64,000 nt of DNA from Lagopus muta (GCF_023343835.1 NC_064434.1:6801505-6865504), one strand, 5' to 3'; numbered from the stretch's first letter, positions 1 to 11,584 are shown. Notes: generated by a model from the sequence alone, not told the origin. Made by a program: numbers and translations.

Positions 1-690
1 TGCTTCAGGAGTGCTGTTCAGTAGAGCAGAGCATTCTTCCCTCTGCTAAAATACACAGCAGCTCCCCTGTATAATCAATGAATATTAAGATGTGATAATT
101 ACAAGATAAACAAGAGAGTTTGGCAAAGCAGATAACGATAACAAAAAGAGAATGGATAGAAAGCTTACCCCTATCCTGGGCTCACTTACAAAACTCCAAC
201 AGAGCTAATCTCCAGAACAGATCCTTCCCCATTGGCTGCCAGCTCTTAAATAGGGCTAGGAGGAGTGGAGCCTGGCTCCACCCCTTCTGGCAGCACAGGT
301 GAATTGCCTTCACCTGTGCTCCTGTGGCTGACTCACTGCTTGCCTCAGGTGATCAATCAGGGGTTCAGGCCCTGACTCAGCAGTTCCCATACACTCCCCA
401 AACACGGTTTTGCAGAAACACTGAGAAGGCAGATTTTTGTAAAAAGCAGACAATTGCTTTTTATTCCTCTTGAATGTGGTAAAGTAAGATTATTTGTGTT
501 TGCATACATAGGTCAAATCCTCACACAGAAGAGGATTTGCACGTTCACGGTTTCCTCTCCTCTCCTTTTTCCCCTCAGAAGAGAAACACTTTATACTGCT
601 ATACTAAAACTTTTACGTATTAAAACACACCGGAATGAGGACTTTCAAACCCTGTGAAATTCTCAGAAAGGTTTTCCTCCCAAACTTATT
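1..690. other. Unassigned upstream sequence, possible old LTR at about 140-400
   Basis: No gene is recognised. Around 225-260 an inverted CCAAT box (ATTGG) is followed by TTAAATAGG, and near 290-325 there is a short hairpin of CAGGTGAA against TTCACCTG. The local layout resembles a retroviral U3/R region, but neither LTR border nor a target-site duplication could be placed. Confidence 0.25.
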
Positions 691-1060
691 GAAGGACCCA
701 ACGATAGCCGCTCCGAGGCAGCCCACGACCCGGGTACCTCAGCGCCGCCACAGCTGCAGTAAAGCCAGGGCGGCAAAAATGGCGCCGCCCCAGATTGCAT
801 CACACCACCCATTCCGTATGTTCTTCCGCCTGAGAAAATAGTCCCTCCCCACTACCTCCAGCCTCTCGGAAGAGGAGGGAACCCCCAGGACAGCGATTCG
901 GCTCCCTGTCCGCAGGGCGGGCACCCAGCGGTGGCCGCCCGGGCTAAAGGGGACGAGGCGGGAAGAAGAGCGGCCAGATCCCTCCGCGCCCGCCGCCAGC
1001 GCTCCGGCAGCCCATAGCAACGCGAACGCCCGGTCCAGAGTCACAGGGCGGACCTTTCCA

Positions 1061-1097
1061 CCAATCAGAATGGGAGCGCCTTGCCGAGTGAGCCAAT
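1061..1097 (+). promoter_or_regulatory. Paired CCAAT boxes (NF-Y type)
   Basis: CCAATCAG begins at 1061 and CCAATCGG begins at 1093, in the same orientation and 32 bp apart. That is about three helical turns, the spacing often seen for cooperating NF-Y sites. They lie about 180 and 215 bp upstream of the start predicted from the TATA box. Confidence 0.6.
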
Positions 1098-1166
1098 CGG
1101 GAGCCGAGCACGGCCCGCCTCTCGAGTGGGAGCGCTGTGGGCAGCGCAGGCGGCGCTGGGGGCGCA

Positions 1167-1180
1167 GTTGCCCTGGCGAC
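1167..1180 (+). promoter_or_regulatory. RFX X-box-like inverted repeat
   Basis: The sequence is GTTGCC, a two-base spacer CT, then GGCGAC. It matches the RFX X-box half-site arrangement except for G in place of A in the second half-site. RFX factors, notably RFX2 in testis, drive ciliary and spermiogenic genes, which suits PFN4. No binding data are available here. Confidence 0.6.
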
Positions 1181-1247
1181 GCCTCGCGGGGCTGCGGTTG
1201 CGGGCACGGGGCGGCTCCTGCGGCTATGAAAAACAACCGAGAAATGC

Positions 1248-1255
1248 TATAAAAG
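1248..1255 (+). promoter_or_regulatory. TATA box upstream of PFN4
   Basis: TATAAAAG is a consensus TATA element about 220 bp before the PFN4 ATG and 68 bp downstream of the X-box. It predicts transcription starting near 1278. Confidence 0.5.
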
Positions 1256-1471
1256 TTAACTTCTGGAGGGGATTTACAGCCATTTTGGCAAAGGGGACCG
1301 TTCTACTGCCGGTCTACTCTGCCGCTCTCTTAGGTTTGGGATTTTTGTTGTCTTATTTTGAGGGTTAGCGTTAGTTGTCGAAAGTCCTAAATTCCTAAGC
1401 AGAATTGGTTTGCGGCTTAAAAGAGGACGAACGTTTATACGTTTACACATCTGTTCCTTCTCACAGAACAA

Positions 1472-4332
1472 ATGATCCAACTTCAGGCTTTACTGAAGGA
1501 AAGCCTCATCAGAACAAAGCACGTGGAGAACGCAGCTGCGATCGGCATAAATGAAAGGGAAGTCTGCGCTTCCACCTCTGGCTTCTATGTAAGAAATGGT
1601 AGCTGCGGGGCGACGGCGGCGGGAGGAGCTCAGAGTGGCGGTGCGGGCGGGGAGCTGCGCTGTGCTTTGTGAGCACGTGTGTGTCTGTGCATCCTCTGGC
1701 ATTGAGACGTGCTTTCCTAATCCCTGTGACACCATCACCAAACGGTTTTGACAAGGGTACGCACAGTTCCCATTGGGATGCTCAGAGGAATGTGTTCAGA
1801 AGACTTGCTAACAGAGCCCTAGGGGTTGAGGTAACTTAATTTTAAGTGAACTGTCAAAGAAAGTGGGTGAGTAAACCATGAGTAAAGAGCAGCTCGTCAT
1901 TGTGAAGACGTACATTTTCAGTCCGTAACACTGTGCTGTATGCACACAGGTGCCACCAGAGAACGCCATAAACCTCATCTACGCCTTCTACAAGAACTTG
2001 CTGCAAGTTAGAAAGGAAGGACTCTACTTCAAGCAGAAGCACTATAAGTGCGTTCGAGCAGATGAGCATTCCATCTACCTTAAAAATGTATGTTGGCAGC
2101 TGTGGCAGTCCTGAGAAGTTTGGAAGCCTCCTACTTCCTTCTTTTACTGTCTGGTTGCCTTAGGATGAATGCTTTCGTGTGTTTCTTTCCTTCTTTTTCT
2201 TGGTATTGCTTTCCCAGCAGGTTGGGGAAACTTATTCACACTGCTGTGCAATAATACATTAAAGGTGCAGAGCAGAGCAGGTCTCTTCTCACTGGTGACA
2301 GGACGAGGAGAAATGGCCTCAAGTTGTGCCAGGGTCAGTTTAGGTTGGATATCAGGAAACACTTCTTTACAGAAAGGGCTGTTAAGCACTGCAATAGGCT
2401 GCCCAGGGAGGTGGTTGAGTCACATCCCTGGATGTGTTTAAAATCCATTTGGATGTGGTGCTCAGGGACATGACTGAGCAGAGGGTTGTTGGAGTTCAGG
2501 TAGTATGGTTAGGTTGTGATTGGACTCGATGATCTTTAAGGTCTTTTCCAACCTGAGTGATTCTATGATTCTATTATTCTGTGATTAGTCATTGGAAGCA
2601 ACAATGGGCAATACAGTAAGGGTTCTGAGTGACTTTAATAAGCAGCAGTCTCAAAACATGCACAGCTACTGTTCTGTCTACATCCTTTCTTAGGATTTGA
2701 GAGTATTCGTCTTTTCCTCAAGTATACTGGCAAAGGGAATGTGAGTAACCTAAATTGTAAGGCAATATGTATGTGTATGCATCTAACTTTGTCCCACTTG
2801 TATTATCTAGGCAGACGGAGGCCTTATAGCAGTGAAGACAAAAGCTTTCATCCTGATTGCTACGTACAGAGTGGGCATGTATCCCAGTGTGTGTGTGGAA
2901 GCTGTGGAGAAACTCGGTAAGACAAACACATGTACCTGTGTGCCTGCATGTCAGTGGTTCACTGACTGGCTCTGCTCTTGAAACAACTTCAAAAATTTAT
3001 CTGACATACTATCAAAATTTGAAAATCTTGGCAGCCTGAATACAGCCATGAGTTATTGCTCTCCAGACATCCCACCATGATCCAAAGCTTCCATGGGTAT
3101 CAACAGGTTGCAGAACTATCTCTTGCATTGGCCTTTGTGGCACAAGTTTTTTGTTTGTTACCCACAGTGGAACCCAACAGTCACGTTTCCTTGACCTCAT
3201 ACAACTAATGCTGAGCCTGTGCCTTAACACATCGTATGAGCATCATCTTCGATACTCTGATTCACATTCCACTTCTTCAGAGACCCATGAGCTTCCCCAG
3301 GTGTTTCAAACTTTCCTTCTATGCCTATATGAATCTGAAAACATCATTAAGCTGCTTCCTCTCAAGTTTTGTTTCACAGTTACAAAGCACCTCATCTCTA
3401 ACAGAAGTGCCCATTTCCTTCCCTCTTCTGCCAAAGTTCCCTTTGTGGGACTCCTCTTAAGTTCCTCTCTCTGAGGTTCAGTGCTTCAAAGACTTAGGGT
3501 TAAAATCTCACACTTTGTTCCCTGTTTGAGAATAAAACAAAACGTAGCCCTTTGCAGACAAGCTGTGCTCATCTCAGTTGTAGCTTTCTCAGTGTGTGGA
3601 GGTGCTGGCAAGGATTATGCCAGGGAGACAAATAACAGATACACATCCTATTGCTGTAGTGTGCGGCTGACTATTGGGGATAAAATCATTTTATCACATC
3701 ATCCAGATGGATTGAATGCCAAAGAGCAGATCCCAGAGTAGCCCTGGTTTTCACCATGGAAACAGATATTTCTATACCTATGAGTATGCCCATTTTACTG
3801 TGCAGGAATGAAATTCCAGATCTATTGTGCTCAGTGTTGTTCCTTGTCTAGGTGCCTACATGTAAGTGGAATTAATCTGTGTTCTGGGGCCTAAGCTGTT
3901 TAGTCTGAAATGAGCTGTAAGACTGACAGCAATAAATTCTTCAAACTTCCACTACGTGTTTCCAGAGCCAGATTTCCTGCAGTTTTGACAATGTGAGTTT
4001 ATTCTTTCCCTTCAGGATGATTTCTTTGTGAAAACAAAGTGGCATTAGCTTTTACTTGCATCTTATTTTTGCAAATGATTTAGGTATAAAGTGATCAGTG
4101 TTTATTTTGTAGAACAGATAATACCACACGAATATAGGCATTAGGATTTTGGCTGTGCAATTAGGAAGACTGCTGTCCTTTCAATTAAAGCCTGAGGTGG
4201 ACTTGAACTTGAAAAAAGCATCTCGATTACAGCAGTTTTGTGTGTGATTTTCATCATTGTTGATTTTTTTTTTAAATAAATTTATTTCTTTATGTTTTTA
4301 TAGCAGATTACTTAAGAGAGAAGGGTAGCTGA
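1472..4332 (+). CDS. PFN4: Profilin-4, complete coding region in four exons
   Basis: Coding exons are 1472-1588, 1950-2087, 2811-2916 and 4307-4332, all with GT-AG borders; phases 0, 0 and 1 join cleanly to 387 nt, or 128 aa plus stop, close to the roughly 129 aa of mammalian PFN4. Exon 1 starts [10 protein letters not shown] and continues through RTKHVENAA. Exon 2 carries [20 protein letters not shown] and exon 3 carries [20 protein letters not shown], both typical of profilin-4. The C-terminus is DYLREKGS. Profilin-4 is a divergent, testis-enriched member of the actin-regulating profilin fold that in mammals is linked to acrosome and sperm-head formation and lacks much of the classic actin and poly-proline surface. 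The start at 1472 is the first ATG aligning with the family; a pyrimidine tract ending in CAG at 1466 means an upstream noncoding exon is possible. TP53I3 follows on the same strand. Confidence 0.93.
2271..2584 (+). repeat. CR1 LINE 3' fragment in PFN4 intron 2
   Basis: It contains the CR1 tail block GGACGAGGAGAAATGGCCTC, then AGGCTGCCCAGGGAGGTGG, and ends in degenerate ATTCTATG units at 2560-2584. It is an older copy with several substitutions and is sense to PFN4. Confidence 0.9.
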
Positions 4333-4761
4333 ATCAGCAGAAAACTCGAACTCTATCAAGTTCAGAAGGGCTGTTCACCAGCAAAACAATACAGAACTCT
4401 GACATATTATCCAATTCCAGCAAGCACCTGCTGTTTTATTGCATTCCAGTGCAGAGTGAAGGCTCTTTCCTTCTGTTTTTCTTTCAAGAACTCCTGACAG
4501 TTCACAGCTCCCAAGAGGAGTACCCTCTGCATGTATCATCCAAGTTTCTGAATAGAATTTAGAGTGATGCCCGTGGGGTTTGGTTTAAGAGGCTTTCCTT
4601 AGGCTTTTATATGTTGTCTTTTAGTTTGTTCTCAGATAACAAGGTGAAGAATTTTCCTGTGCAAAATAACTCATAGCGTTTCTCTATGGCACCACAGACG
4701 TAGGAGGCAAAGGAAATTGCCCCATTAACAGATTTTCAGATTGCTCTGTACACCTTTGAAT

Positions 4762-4767
4762 ATTAAA
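4762..4767 (+). terminator. Candidate PFN4 poly(A) signal
   Basis: ATTAAA lies 430 bp past the PFN4 stop and is followed by T- and GT-rich sequence. No closer canonical hexamer is present. The assignment is tentative. Confidence 0.3.
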
Positions 4768-4894
4768 ACGCATTTTTCACACGTCTGTTTGCACTGTCAC
4801 TGACTGCTATAGAAATACTTTAACCTGCAGTGGATTGTGAAGTTCTGTGAAGACTCAGGAGGAGGGACAACATTGCTACCAGGCTAGAACCATT

Positions 4895-4998
4895 GAATTG
4901 AAGAATCGTTCAGGTGGGAAAGGACACTAAGACCATCTAGTCCAACTGCAACCTGTCCCACCATGTCCCTCAATGCCACATCTCCACAGTTCCTGAAC
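4895..4998 (-). repeat. CR1 fragment
   Basis: On + it reads as the complement of the CR1 3' tail, with AGACCATCTAGTCCAACTGC and CCACCATGTCCCTCAATGCC. It is truncated just past the word for 'tcctgaac' and abuts a second, oppositely oriented CR1 about 140 bp away. Confidence 0.8.
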
Positions 4999-7487
4999 TG
5001 TACAGAAGACAACCGAGGCTCTGCCTTACCACCAGGTGAAGAACAGGCTCAAGAAAACCAGGTCCCATGATCTTCTCATCTGCAGAAGCAAATAATCTAT
5101 AGCTCTTGGAGTCATGTGAAAATAAACACATGTAGGTAGTGATAGGACAAGGGGGAATGGTTTTAAACTGAGACGGGGGGCGTTAGGTTGGATCTTAGGA
5201 GGAAGTTTTTCCCCCAGAGGGTGGTGAGGCACTGGAACAGGTTGCCCAAGGAGGCTGTGGATGCCCCATCCCTGCAGGCATTCAAGGCCAGGCTGGATGT
5301 GGCTCTGGGCAGCCTGGTCTGCTGGTTGGTGACCTGCACACAGCAGGGGGTTGGAAGTGGATGAGCACTGTGGTCCTTTTCAACCCAGGCCATTCTATGA
5401 TTCTATGATTCAAAGAATTTTTTGCTATATTTGTTTCTAAATTTTTTTAGTTTCAAAGTGTCCAAATCCCAAAATATTAAAATCAGTACCAAAAGAAACT
5501 CACAAAAGAACCCCACACACAGACAGACATATGAAAATTGATACCGTATCTAAATACTCTGAAATGGCAGTTTTATTTCCTGACAACTCCCACGCAATCA
5601 GGAGCTGGCAGGTGCGATGTGGATAAAAGCATAACCTGAGGCACCTCCCACTGTGGGAAATGGCAAAGCTCAGCAAAGGGGTGAGATAAGGTGGCTGAAC
5701 CAGCAGGGAGAAATGCAGTGGGTGGATGGACACGAGCCAGCGAGCTCTGAGTGCTGCAGTCTCATAGGAAGCAGCGACAGATCTAATTAGCATTAAGGGC
5801 GGTCACAGCTCATGCACCCTTAACACAGTGTGAGTAAATCCAGCCTGTGCTATTCAGAGTTCAGAAATCCAAAGCGCATTTAAATGCTTCGCTCAGGAAG
5901 CTCCGAACGCACACAACCAGCCAATCAATGAAGGGCAGCAGGGTAAAGGCACCAAACCAAACCTCCCTGCACGCTGGGGGCGTGCGTGAAATCTCAAGGT
6001 CGATGTCAAAGGGAAAAGCAGATTTCTGCCTCGATCCGTGGAACAAAACATATCTATGAGAAGAAACAGCAGTGAGATGTGCTAATATTTCTGACTGAGT
6101 TCAGGCCTTTCCTTCCAAGTAAAACACGACCTCTTCTGAATGCACCCCTTGTCTTGCTGGGGAACAGCTGACTGCAAAGGCAGAGCCTGGGAGGAGGGAA
6201 CCAGACCTGACTGCTCCCAGTGACAGTTCCCATTGCACAACTTCTCGTCCTTGGAGGAAAAGGTGGCTCACAAGACACGGCCAGGAACCACGCACCCTCA
6301 AACTGCTGCTTCAGGCCACCGCTGGCACATCTGATCGTTTGAAGGTTTGGAAACTTGGTTCTCCACTTGTAAGCATTTGAAAGCAACGTGGGTATTCATA
6401 TCATTGCTAACACTTTTTAAAACCTATATACATGCATATTTTGGTGTTGCTTCCAGCAACAGAGCGTTCATAAAAATGGGTTTGGTGAACTGTCAGAAGA
6501 GGGATTGAAAACTTCTTTACCATCTGATTTTTAATTGTTTGTAGTGGAACAGGGTTAGAGGGGAGAAATGTGTATAGGGTGCTATCCAGTGGGCTTCCCA
6601 CTACATTTCTGTGCTGACAGATGAATGTTGACAGGCTGGATTGACTGGTTTAGCTGAGAGGAAAAAAACCAAAAAACCAGCCAGTCTCAGAACAAGAAGC
6701 CTTAAAGTTACACTTTATGCCAATAATTGGTAGCAGTTTTCAACTCACCATAAAGCAGCCACAGAGCACCACCCTGTGGGGAATTACATCCCTGGGCTTT
6801 AAGGTGTTTCTCATTCCACATTTCCAGCCTTACAACAAATGTTTAAGTACGCACTTAAACATTTTGTGCAGATCATGTAAAGCAATTGACTTTGCAGAGG
6901 GCATGCAGCTCTATCACGCAGCTCTGCTTACCTGAAGAGGGTCAACCTTGCAGTGCATCCTGCACACACATTTGTGCAGCAGATCTATATTGCATTTATA
7001 TGCTGAAAAGTACAGGAAATAACAGGGATTTTCCCATTCTTTCCTTTTGTGCTTCCACTCAGTATCCAGAAGGATTATTACTCCAGTTTGATTTTCCAGG
7101 TGGAAACAGGCTTGACATCTCAGCCCATCTCAACACTGCTGGTGGCAAAACCAGAAGCTTTGAAGAGTTACCTGAAAGGTTCTGCAATAGTGGGACCCTT
7201 TACAGGAGTGACTCCAGCACGCAGCAGTCAGGAATCACCTGCTAAGGGAGGCAAGGAAGGTTTTCAAAGCATCTCTTACCCTTCAATCATGCTAACTCAC
7301 CGTTTCTCAGGCAGATCTTTCGCCTTCAAACTGCTTCACAGTCTGTGTTGTCCATCTGCACTTCAGCCCGTGTCTCTGCCTTCCAGAGGTGTAGGAGTTT
7401 AGCTGTACTAATCGCAGAGATCGCAGAGATGTTCCACCTATACAGTATGCCTGCATTCATGCTGACTTTGACATGATTGGTTTTTAG
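4999..7487. other. PFN4-TP53I3 intergenic interval
   Basis: Apart from the CR1 copy at 5136-5410 nothing coding is recognised. A TP53I3 5' noncoding exon is expected here because its first coding exon begins right after a splice acceptor, but no CpG-rich promoter is visible and I cannot place it. Confidence 0.5.
5136..5410 (+). repeat. CR1 3' end, young-looking copy
   Basis: It runs from TAGTGATAGGACAAGGGGGA to two clean ATTCTATG units at about 5391-5410. It belongs to the same near-identical group as the copies at 19146, 50265, 52860 and 58061. Confidence 0.92.
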
Positions 7488-7492
7488 GGAAG

Positions 7493-10400
7493 ATGCTGGC
7501 AGCCCACTTTGATTGCCCAGGAGGCCCAGAAAATCTCTATGTGAAAGAAGTGATGAAACCACATCCAAGAGAAGGAGAAGTTCTTGTGAAAGTCTCTGCC
7601 AGTGCTCTGAATAGGGCTGATTTACTCCAGGTATGTGTATGTTAAGTGGGTTTATGCACCTGAAAACACCAACTTTTCAAGTCTCCATTTGTAGTCCTGA
7701 CAAATCAGAAGAGTTAAGAGAGATTGGCCTTGGTGAGCATGTGGATGGGAGTCTTCTAAGGAAATGCTCATAGGGCTGAAAGAAGAGGTGTTGATTGAGT
7801 AGGTGAATGCTTTTATTTTGGTCCCTGCAATACATGGAGACATGGAAAAGCAGCTGTCTTTCAAAAAAGATGTAAAATGAGAGCTCCAGTCTTTCTGGAT
7901 GCTTAGACCATTCCCTAATTTGAGCAGAAAACGATGATCAGGAACTGAAAGCCATTCCCAGTATGGATTGGTGTGGACGTAGGGAGCTTGCAGCAAATGA
8001 TACTTGCACAGTTTTAAGAATCAAATATACTTACTAGGGAAAAGGGAGTGTTGCCAAAGGATCCTTAAATTACTGAAACCTTTGCACAGTCCAAAATCAG
8101 GATAAAATAAAAAGGCGTGCAGATAGGAGGTAAGCAAATAAAATACCACAGGTTGTTACACTCACTGATGTATGGCTTTTCCTTCCCTACCCTCTCTTTT
8201 GTTTTGTTTTAGAGGAGAGGGAAGTACCCTCCCCCCAAGGGAGCAAGTGATATTTTAGGCTTAGAAGCAGCTGGGAGTGTGGCTGGGCTCAGACCTGGCT
8301 GCACTGGGCGGTGGAAGATTGGCGATGCAGTGATGGCTCTGCTCTCTGGAGGCGGCCAGGCTGAATATGTTACAGTACCTGAAGGCCAGCTGATGCCAGT
8401 TCCCAAAGACATTACATTTGTTCAGGCTGCAGCCATTCCTGAGGCTTGGTTAACAGCTTTTCAGCTGCTGCATTTTGTAGGTGAGGTGTACTTGCGACTC
8501 TATCCTGTCAAAACAGTTCACCTTCATTTCTGCTGTTAAATCCTCTGATTGTTGCCTCCATCTGAATGCTGTCTGCCTTCAAACTGTTTTCTCTGTCACA
8601 CCATTCACATCTTACCTATCTGGTCAGAATAAGGTATGAACTCACATTCTGAAATCCTGACCACATCTGTCCAGTCACAACATACTCTGCTGACTTCAGG
8701 AGAACCAATCCTTAATGTTACCCAAAACTTGAGGAATTTCTCCACTGCTGAGTGCCCGACTTCTCAATATTCACATTCAGTGAGTTTTCTGTTGGCAGCA
8801 GTTCACTGAAGTCAGTAGAATGGAGTCCTGTTAGTACACCAGGAGTTGTGTTCATTCTGGATTTGTTGCTTTAATAAAGGACATGAAGTTGCAAATAGGA
8901 CTCGGTGAATAAGGGCATCTCTTTAAGATTTCACTATTTTTATCTGTTCAGTTTTTGCCACTTTGATCATGTGTTACTTCCCAGATAATCCCCAAAGGGT
9001 AATCGTTTCCTTTACATCCTCCTTCAGGTAAAATACAGAAAGGGGAAACTGTGTTGATCCACGCTGGAGCTAGCGGGGTTGGTATGGCAGCCATTCAGCT
9101 GGTCAGACTGGCAAATGCTATTCCCATCGTGACAGCAGGAACTCAGGAGAAACTGGAAGCAACAACAAACGCTGGAGCAGCTGCAGGGTTCAACTACAAG
9201 AATGAAGACTTTAGCGAAAAGGTCTTGGCCTTCACCCAAGGTAAGAACCTCTGAGTGAAAGACACAGTTAAGAAAAAGTGTGTATCTTCTAAAGCATATG
9301 CACATACACTCAATTTCAACTGCGAGTTTCCACCATCTTTTCAAAAAGAAGCATGCAAATCTTCCATGCTCCCTTTGGTGCTAAAGAGGTTGGGAATCCA
9401 GTGGTATCAAATCTGCTTTACTACTCGTGAGTTACTACAGGTAACATAACATCCTGTTCAGGCCAAGAATGTATCTTTCCTTAGTTTTCTGGGCTCTGTT
9501 TTGCACATAGAATCACAGAATCATAGAATCACCAAGGTTGGAAAAGACCTAAAAGCTCATCCAGTCCAACCGTTCACCTATTCCCAATAGCTCCCACTAA
9601 ACCATGTCCCTCAACACAACATCCAGCCTTTCCTTGAACACCTCCAGGCTCTGTGACTCCACCACCTCCCTGGGCATCCATTCCAGAATGGGTCCCTTTG
9701 GCTTTATGTTCATTGGCAGTATAAAAATGATGCCAATATTATTGTTGCTCCTACAGTGAAATGTAGGAGCAAATCCTTGCACTTGTTTGAATATGTGCAC
9801 AAAACTTTGTTCTCTTACAGTTAGGAAAAATTAGGGTTTTTAAAAGCATTTGAGACACTTTCTGACACACGTGTGTATCTGTAATGATTTGGTTTTGTGC
9901 CTCATGCTAGGATTCTTTACAAATCTTTGTGCCAGTTCATTTCCCAGGATTTAAGTAATACCTGCAAGAATAATTCTTTACTTAAAAGAGAATAATGTTT
10001 TACTTTTGCTTGCTTGAGATTACTCTGCCTTTAATACAGCTCAATGGTATTGCTGTTTCTTTTTTTCTTTTCTTTCTGTTTCTACTTGAGGTTCTGGAGT
10101 AGATATTATTTTAGATTGTGTTGGTGGCTCTTACTGGGAGAAGAATCTCAGCTGCTTGAGAACTGATGGCCGGTGGGTTATTTATGGACTACTGAGTGGA
10201 GGTGAAGTTCATGGAGATTTGCTTGCAAGGCTGCTTTCCAAAAGAGGGAGCATCCACACAAGTCTATTAAGATCACGAGACAAGGAGGCAAGTAATGACT
10301 ATCAATGCTGTATATGGTTTAATCTTAAATTTGTGACAGTTTTGAAAGTTTTCTTTTGATATCAGCTCTAAAGCAGAAATAAAAAGAGTACCAGGTTGAA

Positions 10401-11079
10401 TTGTTATTGCAAACTTTAGAAAACACTGCAAAATTACATTAGTTTCCTTTTTCTACCTCTATGAAGTGCATCCTTCCAGTAACCAGTACACCAGAGGAAT
10501 GAATTGGGAATACTCAGGACTTTTTAACATTCTTAATGACTACCATAATTCTAAAAGATTTGTTCTAAGAAATAAAACTCAGGTAATCAGATGACTTGAT
10601 CAAGTCTGGGGGAGAGAAAGAGAAGAACCTCCATCAGGTCATCTGCAGCCACAGTCTCCTCAAAGCAGAGACCAAGTTAATTTCAAGTCTAGAAATTACA
10701 AAAAGAAAATCACTTTATGTGGGAAATTCAGTTATGACAATAAAAGGCACTTCAGGATAGATGCTGCCCATCAGTCAACCTGAGAAATGTCTGAGAATTG
10801 TATACATTTTGTATGCTGTCTTCAGACACTGTTCAGTGAATGTGAATGACTAGAAAATGATTTCAAAAATGCTTTATTTTTCTGCAGTATAAGGAGCAGC
10901 TGGTGAAAGCCTTCATAGAAAATGTGCTGCCCTATTTCTCTGAAGGAGCCTCTCTGCATCTCCAGCCGCTTGTTGACAGCGTTTACCCTCTGCATGAGAT
11001 TGTGGAGGCACACAGGAAAATGGAAGAAAACAAGAACATTGGCAAAATTGTTATTGAAATGCCACTGAAATCACCCTAA
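7493..11079 (+). CDS. TP53I3: TP53I3/PIG3 quinone oxidoreductase, five coding exons
   Basis: Coding exons are 7493-7630, 8213-8480, 9028-9240, 10091-10287 and 10888-11079, totalling 1008 nt or 335 aa (human about 332). It is a zinc-free MDR-family NADPH quinone reductase acting on ortho-quinones and, in mammals, is p53-induced. Visible motifs are [15 protein letters not shown] at about residues 40-54, the Rossmann loop HAGASGVG at about 147-154, and the family block [14 protein letters not shown] at about 210-223. The C-terminus contains [20 protein letters not shown]. The ATG follows an acceptor (TTTTTAG before 7488) and has A at -3. Introns 1 to 3 are GT-AG; intron 4 starts GCAAGT. A poly(A) signal lies 154 bp after the stop. 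SF3B6 follows on the same strand with its own promoter. Confidence 0.95.
9507..9690 (-). repeat. CR1 3' fragment in TP53I3 intron 3
   Basis: It begins with the complement of the octamer tail and carries CCGTTCACCTATTCCCAATA. It is nearly identical over its length to the copy at 44906-45141, so the two come from the same recent subfamily. Confidence 0.92.
10285..10293 (+). other. Non-canonical GC splice donor of TP53I3 intron 4
   Basis: The exon ends AAGGAG at 10287 and the intron starts GCAAGT at 10288. This is the usual consensus of GC-AG introns, where the other donor bases are strong. Joining to TAT at 10888 after TCTGCAG gives RSRDKE then YKEQLV, the same length as mammalian PIG3. Moving the junction to another donor would break that alignment. 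Confidence 0.8.
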
Positions 11080-11232
11080 AGAAAGGCCCTCTGCTGTAGT
11101 TGCTTTATGGGTAGAAGCACTATGGATGCCTTAAAAGCTGAGTTTCTGCTATTTCTGCTTCCAAACTGGAAATGATTTATTGTGGAAGATGTCAAAAAAT
11201 GAGGGCCAAAGCAAAGCCTTACAGGATATGTG

Positions 11233-11238
11233 AATAAA
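11233..11238 (+). terminator. TP53I3 poly(A) signal
   Basis: AATAAA followed by A-rich sequence lies 154 bp after the TP53I3 stop codon and before the CR1 at 11296, so the 3' UTR is probably about 170 nt. Confidence 0.65.
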
Positions 11239-11295
11239 AAAAGCAATTCACACTGCAGATACAGCGTATGACATCTTTACACAAGAAAACAGATA

Positions 11296-11584
11296 ACAGT
11301 AGGACAAGGGGAAACGGTTTTAAGTTGAAGGAGGGAAGATTTAGGCTGGATGTCAGGGGAAGTTCTTTACAGAGAGAGTGGTGAGGTGCTGGAACAGCTG
11401 CCCAGAGAGGCTGTGGATGCCCCGTCCATCCCTGGAGGTGTTCAAGGCCAGGTTGGATAGGGCCCTGGGCAGCCTGGGCTGCTATGAAATGGGGAGGTTG
11501 GTGGCCCTGACTGTGATGGGGGGTTGGAGATTCATGATCCTTGAGGTCCCTCCTACCAACTTAGGCCGTTCTGTGATTCTGTGA
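11296..11584 (+). repeat. CR1 3' end between TP53I3 and SF3B6
   Basis: It starts ACAGTAGGACAAGGGGAAAC and ends with two GATTCTGTGA-type units. It lies about 60 bp past the TP53I3 poly(A) signal and about 60 bp before the GC-rich SF3B6 promoter. Confidence 0.92.

Larger units (their letters stand above)
700..1300 (+). promoter_or_regulatory. CpG-rich promoter region of PFN4, possibly bidirectional
   Basis: This stretch is GC-rich with many CpGs, unlike the AT-rich sequence on both sides. Visible elements in order are a YY1-like AAAATGGCGCC near 776-786, TTGCATCA at 795-802, CCAAT boxes at 1061-1065 and 1093-1097, an RFX-type X-box at 1167-1180 and TATAAAAG at 1248-1255. The TATA box predicts a start near 1278 and a leader of about 190 nt if unspliced. 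A second short GC-rich patch lies in PFN4 intron 1 at about 1600-1670. The island could also drive a leftward transcript, since human PFN4 has a divergent neighbour (FAM228A), but no FAM228-like exon is visible here. Confidence 0.75.

Noticed and set aside
739-1236. 165-codon ORF on the minus strand
   Set aside because: It lies in the CpG island, where stop codons are rare by composition; the arginine/proline/alanine-rich product matches nothing I know.
8279-8539. 86-codon ORF as a separate small gene
   Set aside because: It is part of TP53I3 exon 2 read through the donor at 8481.
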